Below are positions 55,918 to 64,000 of a stretch of 64,000 bases of DNA, piece by piece; position 1 is the stretch's first letter; every line of letters starts with the position of its first letter. Origin of the DNA: Flavobacteriaceae bacterium (GTDB lineage Bacteria > Bacteroidota > Bacteroidia > Flavobacteriales > Flavobacteriaceae); assembly GCA_014238425.1 (NCBI GenBank), contig JABABD010000040.1, positions 186,001 through 250,000 of the forward strand, read 5' to 3'. Position numbers and translations under genes: made by a program. Below the pieces are notes generated by a model, which worked only from the letters and a program-made list of their open reading frames with translations, was not told the origin of the DNA and did no database searches.

Positions 55918-57069
55918 ATGAAGCATATAGTTCTAGCTGTTTTTTGCCTCTTTTCTCTAGCCAGTTGTAGCCAAAATAAATCGAATACGGAGTTTTCAAT
56001 TACTATAAAAAATCAGATTGATTCATTATTCTCAAAATTTGATAACCTAAAGTCTCCCGGTTACGCCATTGGCATTTCTAAAAATGGCAAAACGCTTTAT
56101 AAAAAAGGGTATGGCGCTGCAAATTTAGATTATAACATTCCGATCAAGGCAAACTCAATGTTTAGTATTGCTTCAGTTTCTAAACAGTTTACTGCAGCTT
56201 GTATCGCATTATTAATTATAGAGAATAAAGTTTCATTAGAAACACCTGTTTCCAAATTTATTCCCGAATTAAAAAAGTATCCTGATACCATTAGAATTAA
56301 ACATCTTATCTATAACACTAGTGGCATTACTGATTATCCCAGATTAAAAAGAAAAAGCGGTGCTTCTTGGATAACTTTTAACTATTTCGATATTGACGAA
56401 TGCATTTCAACATCATTAACAGAAGAAAAGCTTCAATTTAAACCTGGCGAAAAATGGGACTATTGTAATGTTAACTTTATGCTACTAACAAAAATTATTG
56501 AAAAGATAAGCGGACAATCATTTAGTGAATTTTCTAAAACGCGTTTGTTCGAGCCATTGGAAATGAACAATACGTTGATAAATGATGATATTACACGTAT
56601 CATTAAAAACAGGGTTACACCATATAATTTTAGAACAAAAGAATATTTGGATGGATATAATGAATACGGAATTAAACTTAAAAAAGAAGGAAAATATATT
56701 CAACATCCAAGAAATTCTCCTCACTATGGAGGAAGTGGCGTTGTAACTACTATTGACGATTTACTAAAATGGAGCTCTAATATGACAAGTAAAAATTTTG
56801 GAGGTCAAGAATTTTATGATTTAATGCATAAAACCATAACGTTTAATCATGATAGGAGTAATCAGGCTTTTGGCCTTTACATAGGAGATTTTAATGGGAG
56901 AAAAATAGTTGCTTGGGATGGTGGAGACTGGGGAATTAGTTCTCAGTTGTTACGATTTCCCGATGAAGGCGTCGCAATCGCAGTACTTTCAAATTTAGGT
57001 TCAGGAGAGGCTTTTCGAAAAGTAAATGGAATTGCAGACATCTTAATTAATGAAGGGATTTTGAAATAA
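55918..57069 (+). CDS. serine hydrolase lipoprotein, class C beta-lactamase / DD-peptidase fold
   Basis: A 383-residue protein with a lipoprotein signal (MKHIVLAVFCLFSLASC, lipobox LASC), so it is probably anchored in a membrane of the envelope. The catalytic SxxK is S86-V-S-K89 and the YxN is Y182-C-N184. The third box is DGGDWGISS (Asp-Gly-Gly) in place of KTG or HTG. It belongs to the AmpC/ClbP/esterase superfamily (family S12-like). Antibiotic resistance cannot be concluded; many such enzymes are peptidases or esterases. Confidence 0.87.
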   Translation: MKHIVLAVFCLFSLASCSQNKSNTEFSITIKNQIDSLFSKFDNLKSPGYAIGISKNGKTLYKKGYGAANLDYNIPIKANSMFSIASVSKQFTAACIALLIIENKVSLETPVSKFIPELKKYPDTIRIKHLIYNTSGITDYPRLKRKSGASWITFNYFDIDECISTSLTEEKLQFKPGEKWDYCNVNFMLLTKIIEKISGQSFSEFSKTRLFEPLEMNNTLINDDITRIIKNRVTPYNFRTKEYLDGYNEYGIKLKKEGKYIQHPRNSPHYGGSGVVTTIDDLLKWSSNMTSKNFGGQEFYDLMHKTITFNHDRSNQAFGLYIGDFNGRKIVAWDGGDWGISSQLLRFPDEGVAIAVLSNLGSGEAFRKVNGIADILINEGILK

Positions 57070-57073
57070 AACC

Positions 57074-57105
57074 ACCTACAAGAACGTATACAATTAATTT
57101 CTTCC
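57074..57105 (+). repeat. cassette-end-like repeat after the serine hydrolase gene
   Basis: ACCTACAAGAACGTATACAA then TTAATTTCTTCC, four bases after the stop codon. It aligns with the repeats following the two preceding genes. Confidence 0.45.
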
Positions 57106-57233
57106 AAGTGCTCTAAAAACGTAATTGCTAAATTCAAATTTCTACATCTCCTACATTTGCTTTAAATTGCTGCATTTTGTAACAATTTAAAAAATTGAGT
57201 TTCTATTATAAGTATTAGCCATTTTCTGTCAAC

Positions 57234-57974
57234 ATGAAACAATTAAATCCATCCATAAAACATCATACACTCATTGGCGCGCTTCTTAGTGTTTGGATAT
57301 TTCTGTTCGCTTTTTTCGTCAGGCCCTTTGAACATGGCAACATGGATTTTCAAATATGGATGGCAGTGAGTATTGGGTTCAGCCTGATGGCATTTTTATG
57401 CTATGGCGTTATAACGCTACTTCAGAGGTTTGTGTATTCAAGAACATCTAAATGGAACGTCGGTCTCGAAATACTATGTCTCGTTGTGTTCTTCTTGCTC
57501 TATTTAGTAGGTACATATCTATATTACAAGGGTTCTTTAGTAAGAGGTAATTACAGTTTTTACGAATTCTTCCATAAAATAATCATTCGTATCGCCTTAA
57601 TATTAACGCCCGTCATGGTATTGGCCAGGAGATACTCTATTAAACTTATTCCAGCAAAAGGGGACGATATCACTATTAAAGGAGAGAATAAATTGGATAT
57701 TTTAAAAATCAAGCAATCGGATCTTATTTGTATTTCCAATTCTCAGAATTATGTGGAGATCTTCTTTCTTGAAAAGGACGAATTAAGATCAAAATTAATT
57801 CGTGCCTCACTTAAAAAAATACAGGACGAATTCGATTTTTTAATCAAGGTACATCGCTCACATTTAATCAATCCGTCACACTTTAAGTCATGGAAAGATC
57901 CGAGCACCATTTCTCTGACTCAAATAGAATTGCCAGTGTCTAAAAATTACAAAGAACGCATTTTGTCTCTGTAA
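57234..57974 (+). CDS. membrane-bound LytTR-type transcriptional regulator
   Basis: A 246-residue protein. About four membrane helices occupy residues 12-130, followed by a C-terminal LytTR DNA-binding domain of ~100 residues with DLICISNSQNYVEIFFL and LIKVHRSHLINPSHF. There is no receiver domain, so the signal is probably sensed through the membrane part. This is a known Bacteroidota arrangement. It stands upstream of the DUF2306 gene in the same direction and may regulate it. Confidence 0.88.
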   Translation: MKQLNPSIKHHTLIGALLSVWIFLFAFFVRPFEHGNMDFQIWMAVSIGFSLMAFLCYGVITLLQRFVYSRTSKWNVGLEILCLVVFFLLYLVGTYLYYKGSLVRGNYSFYEFFHKIIIRIALILTPVMVLARRYSIKLIPAKGDDITIKGENKLDILKIKQSDLICISNSQNYVEIFFLEKDELRSKLIRASLKKIQDEFDFLIKVHRSHLINPSHFKSWKDPSTISLTQIELPVSKNYKERILSL

Positions 57975-58118
57975 TTTTCGTACCTAAAACCGCGCATTTT
58001 ATACCTCCTCAATACATTTCTACCTAAAACAATAGGGCTTATACCTTATCGCAATAACTATTGTTCCCAGGAGATTTTTCATTCTATTTTGGTCTCATCA
58101 ATCAAAACAATTACAATT

Positions 58119-58748
58119 ATGAAAAAAATATCTTGGGTCATTTTCGGAAGCTTGAGTGTCCTCATAAGCTTCTACCCTATTAAATATTTAATAGCAGACA
58201 AACCTGTGGCATTACTACTGTCTAAATCTGCAGAGCTCTTAAGTAGTAATATCTATATGATATGCTTCTATCTCCATATTTGTTTTGGAGGCGTTGCACT
58301 ACTCATTGGGTGGCTACAATTCAGTAAAAAGTTGAGGAGAAAAAACATGAAACTCCATAGAATCATTGGCAAGATCTATGTAACATCGGTCTTGATAAGT
58401 GGCATTCCTGGAATCTATATTGCTCTTCATGCTTCTGGTGGGCTTTCGCCAAAATTAGGTCTCACTATTGGTGCTATTATTTGGACCATTCTCACTTATT
58501 TAGGTTTCCAAACGGTACGAAAAGGAAATATAGAAGCACATAAAAAATTCATGATGTATAGTTATGCGGGAACTTTTGGCGCTGTTACTTTAAGAATTTG
58601 GTTACCACTTCTCATCTTGGTATTTGGTGAGTTCCTACTTGCCTATCAAATTGTAGCTTGGTTAAGCTGGGTCCCGAATATGGTCGTGGTATATTTTATC
58701 ATTAAGAAAAGACAAAACATACAACCTACTACTCTAATTAATTCTTAA
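58119..58748 (+). CDS. DUF2306 membrane protein
   Basis: A 209-residue integral membrane protein from the ATG of MKKISWVIFG; ten upstream codons from a TTG are also open. It has about five to six helices. The conserved segments FGGVALLIGWLQF and KLHRIIGKIYV, and the later His in IEAHKKFMMYSY, are typical of the family and might bind a cofactor. Function of DUF2306 is not established. It lies between the LytTR regulator and an amidohydrolase gene. Confidence 0.82.
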   Translation: MKKISWVIFGSLSVLISFYPIKYLIADKPVALLLSKSAELLSSNIYMICFYLHICFGGVALLIGWLQFSKKLRRKNMKLHRIIGKIYVTSVLISGIPGIYIALHASGGLSPKLGLTIGAIIWTILTYLGFQTVRKGNIEAHKKFMMYSYAGTFGAVTLRIWLPLLILVFGEFLLAYQIVAWLSWVPNMVVVYFIIKKRQNIQPTTLINS

Positions 58749-58772
58749 TAATAATTAAAGACAATCGAAATC

Positions 58773-60299
58773 ATGACATCTAAATCTACTAAAAAATGGG
58801 TGCTAGGTACACTTTTAACTTTAATCACACTTAGTATAGTGTCTTGTTTTGGAGTGACATCTCAAATAAAGCAACATCTTGGCGAAAAAACAGAATTGGT
58901 CAATCCATCAATCTTCAAAACATCTTCATCTCCAATAGGAATAAAAAATGTGAGTGTCCTTTCAGCAGATTGCTCCAAAATGTTAGACAGTTTAACTGTT
59001 TTAATAAAGGATGACGAAATTATACACGTAGCCAAAGGAATTAACATACCAAATGAATACAAAGTAATTAACGGAACAGGGCAATATCTTATTCCAGGGT
59101 TAGTCGATACACATGCGCATTTACATAGAAGTAAGAATGACCTATTGCTTTTTTTAGCTAATGGTGTAACACATATAAGTGAAATGTTCGGGCAAGAAAA
59201 ACATCTAGAATGGCGTAAAGAAGCAGAAGATGGCGCGCTTAGTCCTAAAATATATGTAGCGACAAGGAAAGTAGGTAGCCAGAAAGGACTGATGCGAAAA
59301 ATAAGGAGTTGGTTTGGTAGTCAGTTTAATTATACGACACCAAATAAAGCCCGAAAAGCCGTTCGTAAATATAAAGAACAAGGGTATGATGCTATTAAAT
59401 TAAGTACTTTTTTAAATGCTGAAATTTATTATGCTTTAACCGGTGAAGCAAAAAAACAAAACATACCTACTATAGGGCATTTAACTTCGGAAGTTGGATT
59501 AAAAGGTTTGTACACTTCTGGACAATCTCAATTAACGCATATAGAGGAAATAACCAAGAACACTATGGTCGATTTTGGTGGTCTCGGTTATGACAACACT
59601 GAAGAATATCTAGCCTATCTTAAAAAAAACGCGAATGATATTGCCATTAAACTTAAAGAAATTGACATGGTGATTTCTTCTACCGTATGGATTATTGAAA
59701 GCATACCCAAACAAAATTTTGATATAGAGAATTTTCTTAAAACTATTGAACTCGAATATCAAAATCCAGGAGAAATAGAAGGTTCTAAATTGGCTAAAGG
59801 ATGGTTACCTGGAAACAATAGTTACGAGAACATGGATATTAAAAATGATCCTAATCAAATTAAAAATCATAAACTATTCTGGGAAACCTATGTAAAAGCT
59901 ATTCACATAATGACCAAAGCTTTGGTTAAACATAATGTGACAATTGTTACTGGAACAGATTCCAATACTACAGGTGTTGTTGCTGGGTTTTCTTTACATG
60001 ATGAATTAGAATCACTTAGCAAAATAGGTTTGAGTAATGCTCAAATTTTACACGCTGCTACATTAGCTCCTGTAGAATGGATGCATAGCAATGCGGGGAA
60101 AATTGAAGTTGGGCATAGAGCAGATCTAGTTCTTTTAGCAAAGAACCCTTTGGAAAATATAAAAAATACGAGAACCATTAATGCGGTAATTACCAATGGA
60201 AAACTTCTAGACAGATCAGTACTTGACAAAGTTTTACAATCAATAAAAGATGCAAATAATAAAAGTAGAAAAATTAATATTAATGAGTTTATTAACTAG
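58773..60299 (+). CDS. amidohydrolase-family lipoprotein
   Basis: A 508-residue exported hydrolase. The N-terminal helix ends in a lipobox-like SIVSC (cysteine near residue 29). The metal site shows GLVDTHAHLHRS (HxH), IGHLTSEVG, LTHIEEI and TGTDSNTTG (late Asp). The C-terminal GKIEVGHRADLVLLAKNP is the usual amidohydrolase tail strand. It probably cleaves an amide or cyclic imide bond in the periplasm. The specific substrate is not predictable. It is 24 bases after the DUF2306 gene. Confidence 0.87.
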   Translation: MTSKSTKKWVLGTLLTLITLSIVSCFGVTSQIKQHLGEKTELVNPSIFKTSSSPIGIKNVSVLSADCSKMLDSLTVLIKDDEIIHVAKGINIPNEYKVINGTGQYLIPGLVDTHAHLHRSKNDLLLFLANGVTHISEMFGQEKHLEWRKEAEDGALSPKIYVATRKVGSQKGLMRKIRSWFGSQFNYTTPNKARKAVRKYKEQGYDAIKLSTFLNAEIYYALTGEAKKQNIPTIGHLTSEVGLKGLYTSGQSQLTHIEEITKNTMVDFGGLGYDNTEEYLAYLKKNANDIAIKLKEIDMVISSTVWIIESIPKQNFDIENFLKTIELEYQNPGEIEGSKLAKGWLPGNNSYENMDIKNDPNQIKNHKLFWETYVKAIHIMTKALVKHNVTIVTGTDSNTTGVVAGFSLHDELESLSKIGLSNAQILHAATLAPVEWMHSNAGKIEVGHRADLVLLAKNPLENIKNTRTINAVITNGKLLDRSVLDKVLQSIKDANNKSRKININEFIN

Positions 60300-60320
60300 G
60301 AAAAACACAATCACACGAAT

Positions 60321-60974
60321 TTAAACCGTTACCGCCTGATTCAAGTATCTTCGAAACGGCAGCATTTCTTTATAGACTTTAATGAGCGTCTTTTTTAGGC
60401 CACCTTGCAAAATCTCATCTGTTTCGAATTCATGTACAACAGCAAAGGTCTTGTTACGCAACAGATCTATATGCTTGTGGTCGTTGCTAAAACCTTTAGG
60501 AGAGCTCTTTAGTTTTTCATCAAGGTACAATTCGCCAAAAGTCGTTTTAAATGATTTTTTGTTGAGTATCTTCTTCAGTTCTTCACCGTCATAATCAATA
60601 GCATCACGAACGCTTCTTAAGGTTTTTGGGTCTGGTCGCCACAAACCACCAGCAAACATGCAGCGTTCAATGCCTATCTCCAAATAAAAATCTCCGGTAT
60701 TCGGTCGCTTGTCCAAACCAGCCCCAAAATGATCCTTATAAATGGGTTTATTAGGATGAAACATCAAGTTATTATTAATGCGATTGATGCCTTTTCGTCC
60801 AGGTGTATCATAGTACTCATCGTCCATCTCTGCCAAGGCGTCATTCATGTCATCCAACCAAACAATATAGTCTTCACGAACTTTTTTATACCACTTACGA
60901 TTGGCATCCATCCATTCCTTGTTATTATTTTGTTGAAGCTCTTTTAGGAAGAGAACCATATTCTTGACATCCAT
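60321..60974 (-). CDS. DUF2461 family protein
   Basis: A 217-residue soluble protein of the DUF2461/TIGR02453 family. Typical segments are FLKELQQNNNKEWMDANRKW, INRINNNLMFHPNKPIYKDH and DFYLEIGIERCMFAGGLWRP. The function of the family is not known. It ends 21 bases from the convergent amidohydrolase gene. Its start lies nine bases after the stop of the DUF5686 gene, so it is probably co-transcribed with it. Confidence 0.88.
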   Translation of the reverse strand: MDVKNMVLFLKELQQNNNKEWMDANRKWYKKVREDYIVWLDDMNDALAEMDDEYYDTPGRKGINRINNNLMFHPNKPIYKDHFGAGLDKRPNTGDFYLEIGIERCMFAGGLWRPDPKTLRSVRDAIDYDGEELKKILNKKSFKTTFGELYLDEKLKSSPKGFSNDHKHIDLLRNKTFAVVHEFETDEILQGGLKKTLIKVYKEMLPFRRYLNQAVTV

Positions 60975-60983
60975 AAATAACCG

Positions 60984-63479
60984 CTAAAAACTAAACCCAA
61001 AGGTACCTGTGACACCAAACTTACGCGCATCTGGAGCATCGAGATAATTGCCTCTAAAATTAAAGTCGATACGCAAGATTTTGAAGATGTTACCGATTCC
61101 AAAACCATATTCATAATAAATTTCATTAGTCGGTGCAATCAGCGGCGTATTAGTCGGTGCACTTAATGCTTTGTTAGTATCTGACAATTCACCCCATACA
61201 CCACGCACAAAAACAATCTCTCGCAAATTTAACTTACGGAACAATGGAATACGTGAGAACAAACGGCCGTTGAAATTATGTTGGATATTCACAGAGGTAT
61301 AAGTATCCGTCACGAACTCATAAAAGTCGAGCTGTGAGAATGTATTAAAAATTGAAAAATACGATTGATTTCCTGGCACTACACTTAATAAACCTAAAGG
61401 TACATCTCCAAAGGTCTTACCAGCTTCAACGGTAGTCCAAAGTCTTCCAAAACCTCCTATTTGCCATGGCTGTGTATATGAGAACTGTACTTTTGTGTAA
61501 TTAAAATCACTATTGAATAGTGACTTATCACCAATACTCACTTTTGCAAATAACTGTGCAAAACCATCATTTGCCACACGGCGCTCAACACCAAATCCCG
61601 ACATCTTGCGTTTAGGATAGTAATTGATTGAAAATGCGGTTTCAAATTGCTTTATTTCAGATGAGACACCTGTTGGCGATTCTGAATCTACATAATCTAA
61701 ACTAAATGTCGGCGACGCCGATTCCAATGTTCTATAATCTCCTCCCAGTCTTAAAACCACATTACGCCAAGGCTCAACGGATAACGATAATGATGACAAG
61801 TTGATACTCGTCAGTTTATCATTTGTAGATGTTCCTACCACAGAACTTGACGCGAGATTTCTACCCAAAACGTCTGTAGAGGTCGTTAAACTAGCTCCTA
61901 TCTGCTCAACATCTCTTCTGTTTCCACCCGTTATGGTAAGCCGACTACGTTTATCTAACAACCACTTCCCTGAAATACCATATTTAAATTTATCGTCTCC
62001 AAAACCATAAGCCAAGAATCCTTCCAATCGCCAGATATCATTTCTTCCAAAATAAGTACGTCCACCAGCACGTAATCGTAGTTTCTCCACTTCATTATAA
62101 CCAAAGGTTGAAAAAATTGGTCCGTAATCAAGATTAAGACTAGTGAACTCTATATACCCTGATGATAAAATACTTCCAAGGTTATATAAACGTTGAAATT
62201 TCTTTACCGTTTTCAAAGTGTCTAGCATTTTATATACACCCTTTTCGTCTTTGTTCAAGGCTTCTTGTCGATTCTCTTCCCAAAAAGAATCATCCCTATT
62301 GTATACATCGGTATCATAATTATAAACGCGCTTGTCGTAGAATTTTGGATCTAATTTCTTATCGAATTCATAATTATCATATAAAGTCGTACGTTTTCCG
62401 TAAACACCTCGTGATTTCTCTTTTTTATTCAGAGTAAAATCAGAAAGCATATAGTCTCGTTTCACAAGAAAGACCGAATCATTCAGTACATCAAACTCCT
62501 GTTCAATATATATTTCTTTCACCCAATTAATATTGGCGCTTTTACTAGCTTGAAGATTAATTTCTTTGACGGCATAGGTCGAATCATTTACCCAAAAATC
62601 ACCTTTAAAAGTCAGCTCATTCTTTCGTCTCGGATAATAAATGATATTATAGCACCATTTATTATCAATAAATGCACTATCAGACAACACATAATTATAT
62701 ACACTGACTCCTGTTTTAGATAACGGGCTTGTGAAACTCTTATCAAAAAACTTAAGATAATTGTCATACACGTCATAATCAGAATAGAGATCGTCTACAA
62801 AATCAATAATCGTCTGGTTATCGCTAAATCCCGAATTCTTATTGCCTTTTAAATCTTCTTTTTCCTTACCGATGACATTATCACCATATACCTTGGAAAC
62901 CGCTTCATTAATGAACATTGGCAAATAGGTCTTTCCTGTAACTCGTGAGGTGTCTACTTCATTAAACACAAACTCCATACCTCGAAACAGTTTGCTTTTT
63001 ATAAGTGCACTATCTATAGTATTAAGGTCGAATTCAACTTTTTCGTATTTATCGTATTCGTATTGCTTGAATCGCTTAAGGCCATTAACACGTTTACGCT
63101 CCCATATTTTCTTCAGGATATCAATAGCTGGATTATTTTTTTTGGATTGTTTTCCTGTATATATAACCACAGTATCTAATTGAGCCGTTTCATCCTTCAA
63201 CGTGACCTTCATATCATAATTGACTTTCTGTGGCAAGTTAATTTCTTGTTTTTCGTAACTCACGAAAGACACAATAATGGTTTCCCATGTTTGGTCAGAT
63301 TCTAGGTAGAATTTTCCGTTCTCATTAGTGATGGTTCCTTCAGAAGACCCTTTAAAAATGACGTTTGCATATGCTACGGGTTCATTTTGAGAATCGAACA
63401 CATAGCCACTGACTTTAGTCTGGGCAAAAACTGAAATAATTCCGAAGAAAAAAAATGCAATAAGTAGTTTACTATTCAT
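60984..63479 (-). CDS. DUF5686 and carboxypeptidase-regulatory-like outer-membrane protein
   Basis: A protein of 831 residues from MNSKLLIAFFFFG. The upstream in-frame ATG at 63521 would place 14 codons across the preceding gene's terminator and is rejected. The signal peptide ends near FAQ. A carboxypeptidase-regulatory-like domain follows (about residues 20-105, KVSGYVFDSQNEPVAYAN), then the large DUF5686 region. The C-terminal half is a beta-barrel ending VTGTFGFSF, suggesting an outer-membrane location. Function unknown. Confidence 0.87.
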   Translation of the reverse strand: MNSKLLIAFFFFGIISVFAQTKVSGYVFDSQNEPVAYANVIFKGSSEGTITNENGKFYLESDQTWETIIVSFVSYEKQEINLPQKVNYDMKVTLKDETAQLDTVVIYTGKQSKKNNPAIDILKKIWERKRVNGLKRFKQYEYDKYEKVEFDLNTIDSALIKSKLFRGMEFVFNEVDTSRVTGKTYLPMFINEAVSKVYGDNVIGKEKEDLKGNKNSGFSDNQTIIDFVDDLYSDYDVYDNYLKFFDKSFTSPLSKTGVSVYNYVLSDSAFIDNKWCYNIIYYPRRKNELTFKGDFWVNDSTYAVKEINLQASKSANINWVKEIYIEQEFDVLNDSVFLVKRDYMLSDFTLNKKEKSRGVYGKRTTLYDNYEFDKKLDPKFYDKRVYNYDTDVYNRDDSFWEENRQEALNKDEKGVYKMLDTLKTVKKFQRLYNLGSILSSGYIEFTSLNLDYGPIFSTFGYNEVEKLRLRAGGRTYFGRNDIWRLEGFLAYGFGDDKFKYGISGKWLLDKRSRLTITGGNRRDVEQIGASLTTSTDVLGRNLASSSVVGTSTNDKLTSINLSSLSLSVEPWRNVVLRLGGDYRTLESASPTFSLDYVDSESPTGVSSEIKQFETAFSINYYPKRKMSGFGVERRVANDGFAQLFAKVSIGDKSLFNSDFNYTKVQFSYTQPWQIGGFGRLWTTVEAGKTFGDVPLGLLSVVPGNQSYFSIFNTFSQLDFYEFVTDTYTSVNIQHNFNGRLFSRIPLFRKLNLREIVFVRGVWGELSDTNKALSAPTNTPLIAPTNEIYYEYGFGIGNIFKILRIDFNFRGNYLDAPDARKFGVTGTFGFSF

Positions 63480-63484
63480 AAGAT

Positions 63485-63518
63485 AAAAAACTTCATCAAC
63501 AACCGTGCTAATGAAGTT
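63485..63518 (-). terminator. terminator after the PDH E1 beta gene
   Basis: On the minus strand AACTTCAT pairs with ATGAAGTT around a 14-base loop and is followed by TTTTATC. A smaller hairpin (AACGTAA/TTACGTT, 63524-63541) lies just before it. Together they separate the PDH gene from the DUF5686 gene. Confidence 0.65.
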
Positions 63519-63545
63519 CATCTAACGTAAAAAATTACGTTTTAT

Positions 63546-64000
63546 TTATTTATACATTACTTTTTTTACAGCTTTAATCACATCGCTACTATTAGGTAAC
63601 CATTCCTCTAGTAATACTGGAGAATATGGTGCTGGAGTATCAGCGGTATTTATTTTTATGATAGGTGCATCCAAATAATCGAATGCCTGAGCTTGTACTT
63701 GATATGTGATTTCAGTAGCCACGTTTCCAAACGGCCAAGCTTCTTCAAGAATAACCAATCTATTTGTCTTTTTTACAGATTCTAATATCGCATTATGATC
63801 CATTGGACGTACAGTCCTTAAATCAATGATTTCACAAGAAATTCCTTCTTTTTCTAATTCGTCGGCTGCTTTGTATGCTTCCTTAATGATCTTGCCAAAA
63901 GATACAATAGTGACATCGCTACCAGAACGTTTTATATCTGCCACGCCAATAGGAATTGTATACTCCTCTTCGGGCACTTCTCCTTTATCGCCATACATCT
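63546..64000 (-). CDS. pyruvate dehydrogenase E1 component, beta subunit, partial (N-terminus beyond window)
   Basis: The 151 C-terminal codons visible form the transketolase C-terminal domain of a 2-oxo-acid dehydrogenase E1 beta subunit, most likely of pyruvate dehydrogenase. Seen are SDVTIVSFGKIIKEAYKAAD, IDLRTVRPMD, the LVILEEAWPFGNVATEI segment and DTPAPYSPVLLEEWLP, all typical of PdhB. Complete proteins are about 325 residues, so roughly half lies beyond the right edge; the first visible Met is internal. It produces acetyl-CoA together with E1 alpha and E2, which are not in this window. Confidence 0.92.
   Translation of the reverse strand, partial: MYGDKGEVPEEEYTIPIGVADIKRSGSDVTIVSFGKIIKEAYKAADELEKEGISCEIIDLRTVRPMDHNAILESVKKTNRLVILEEAWPFGNVATEITYQVQAQAFDYLDAPIIKINTADTPAPYSPVLLEEWLPNSSDVIKAVKKVMYK

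Noticed and set aside
55918-57069. Antibiotic-resistance beta-lactamase
   Set aside because: SxxK and YxN are present, but the third motif is atypical and the fold also covers many peptidases and esterases; resistance cannot be claimed from sequence.
54729-57105. Classical integron attC sites
   Set aside because: The short repeats lack the RYYYAAC/GTTRRRY core pair, and no integrase gene is in the window, so I call them cassette-like only.
1-64000. CRISPR arrays, tRNA/rRNA genes, transposases or prophage genes
   Set aside because: I looked for regular repeat-spacer arrays, tRNA-like cloverleaf ends and transposase or phage proteins and saw none.

Overview
The window looks like a chromosomal segment of a marine member of the Flavobacteriaceae (Bacteroidota). 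The evidence is low GC content, a type IX secretion C-terminal sorting domain, two GLPGLI-family proteins, carboxypeptidase-regulatory/outer-membrane-barrel proteins, a DUF5686 protein, TAnnTTTG-type promoters, a SAM-II riboswitch and flavobacterial intergenic hairpins. Both ends cut genes: thrB on the left and the pyruvate dehydrogenase E1 beta gene on the right.

Region 1 (1-16643, minus strand) is amino-acid biosynthesis. In transcription order it holds gltB-gltD, then a leader with an Ile/Val/Leu/Thr-rich 25-residue peptide and an intrinsic terminator, then ilvD-ilvB-ilvN-ilvC-ilvA-thrA-thrB. The leader reads as a ribosome-mediated attenuator for the branched-chain and threonine genes. Two copies of a short palindromic repeat sit inside the operon. 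Region 2 (16644-19722, plus) is nitrogen acquisition: a porin, a P-II protein and an ammonium transporter behind a 440-base gap with symmetric candidate operators. Region 3 (19748-25478) has ppc, metK behind a SAM-II riboswitch, and a secreted M28 peptidase. Region 4 (25662-32952) pairs a GLPGLI/outer-membrane operon with a divergent histidine kinase and response regulator. Three GTTAAC repeats at exact 10-base period lie between them. A secreted unknown protein and a deoxynucleoside kinase follow.

Region 5 (34668-42613, plus) is the most unusual part: a Crp/Fnr regulator and seven tightly packed genes. Three separate Rieske [2Fe-2S] domains are fused to a glutamate-synthase-type FMN domain, to a pyruvate-oxidase-like TPP enzyme, and to a ferric-reductase-like haem membrane protein. 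The same run has a Na+/H+ antiporter, two small membrane proteins and a membrane-anchored protein with a C/H/C/C motif. I read it as an undescribed cytoplasm-to-membrane redox system; the function is inference.

Region 6 (42668-64000) is mixed. It has a T9SS cargo protein, a frameshifted TPR/LuxR-type regulator, an App1-like phosphatase, membrane and soluble pyrophosphatases, an M1 peptidase, and a stretch of single genes (methyltransferase, cysteine-synthase-like enzyme, serine hydrolase) with related short repeats at their ends. These are followed by a membrane LytTR regulator, a DUF2306 protein, an amidohydrolase lipoprotein, a DUF2461 protein, a DUF5686 outer-membrane protein and the partial PDH E1 beta gene. 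I see no tRNA, rRNA, CRISPR array, transposase or phage gene.
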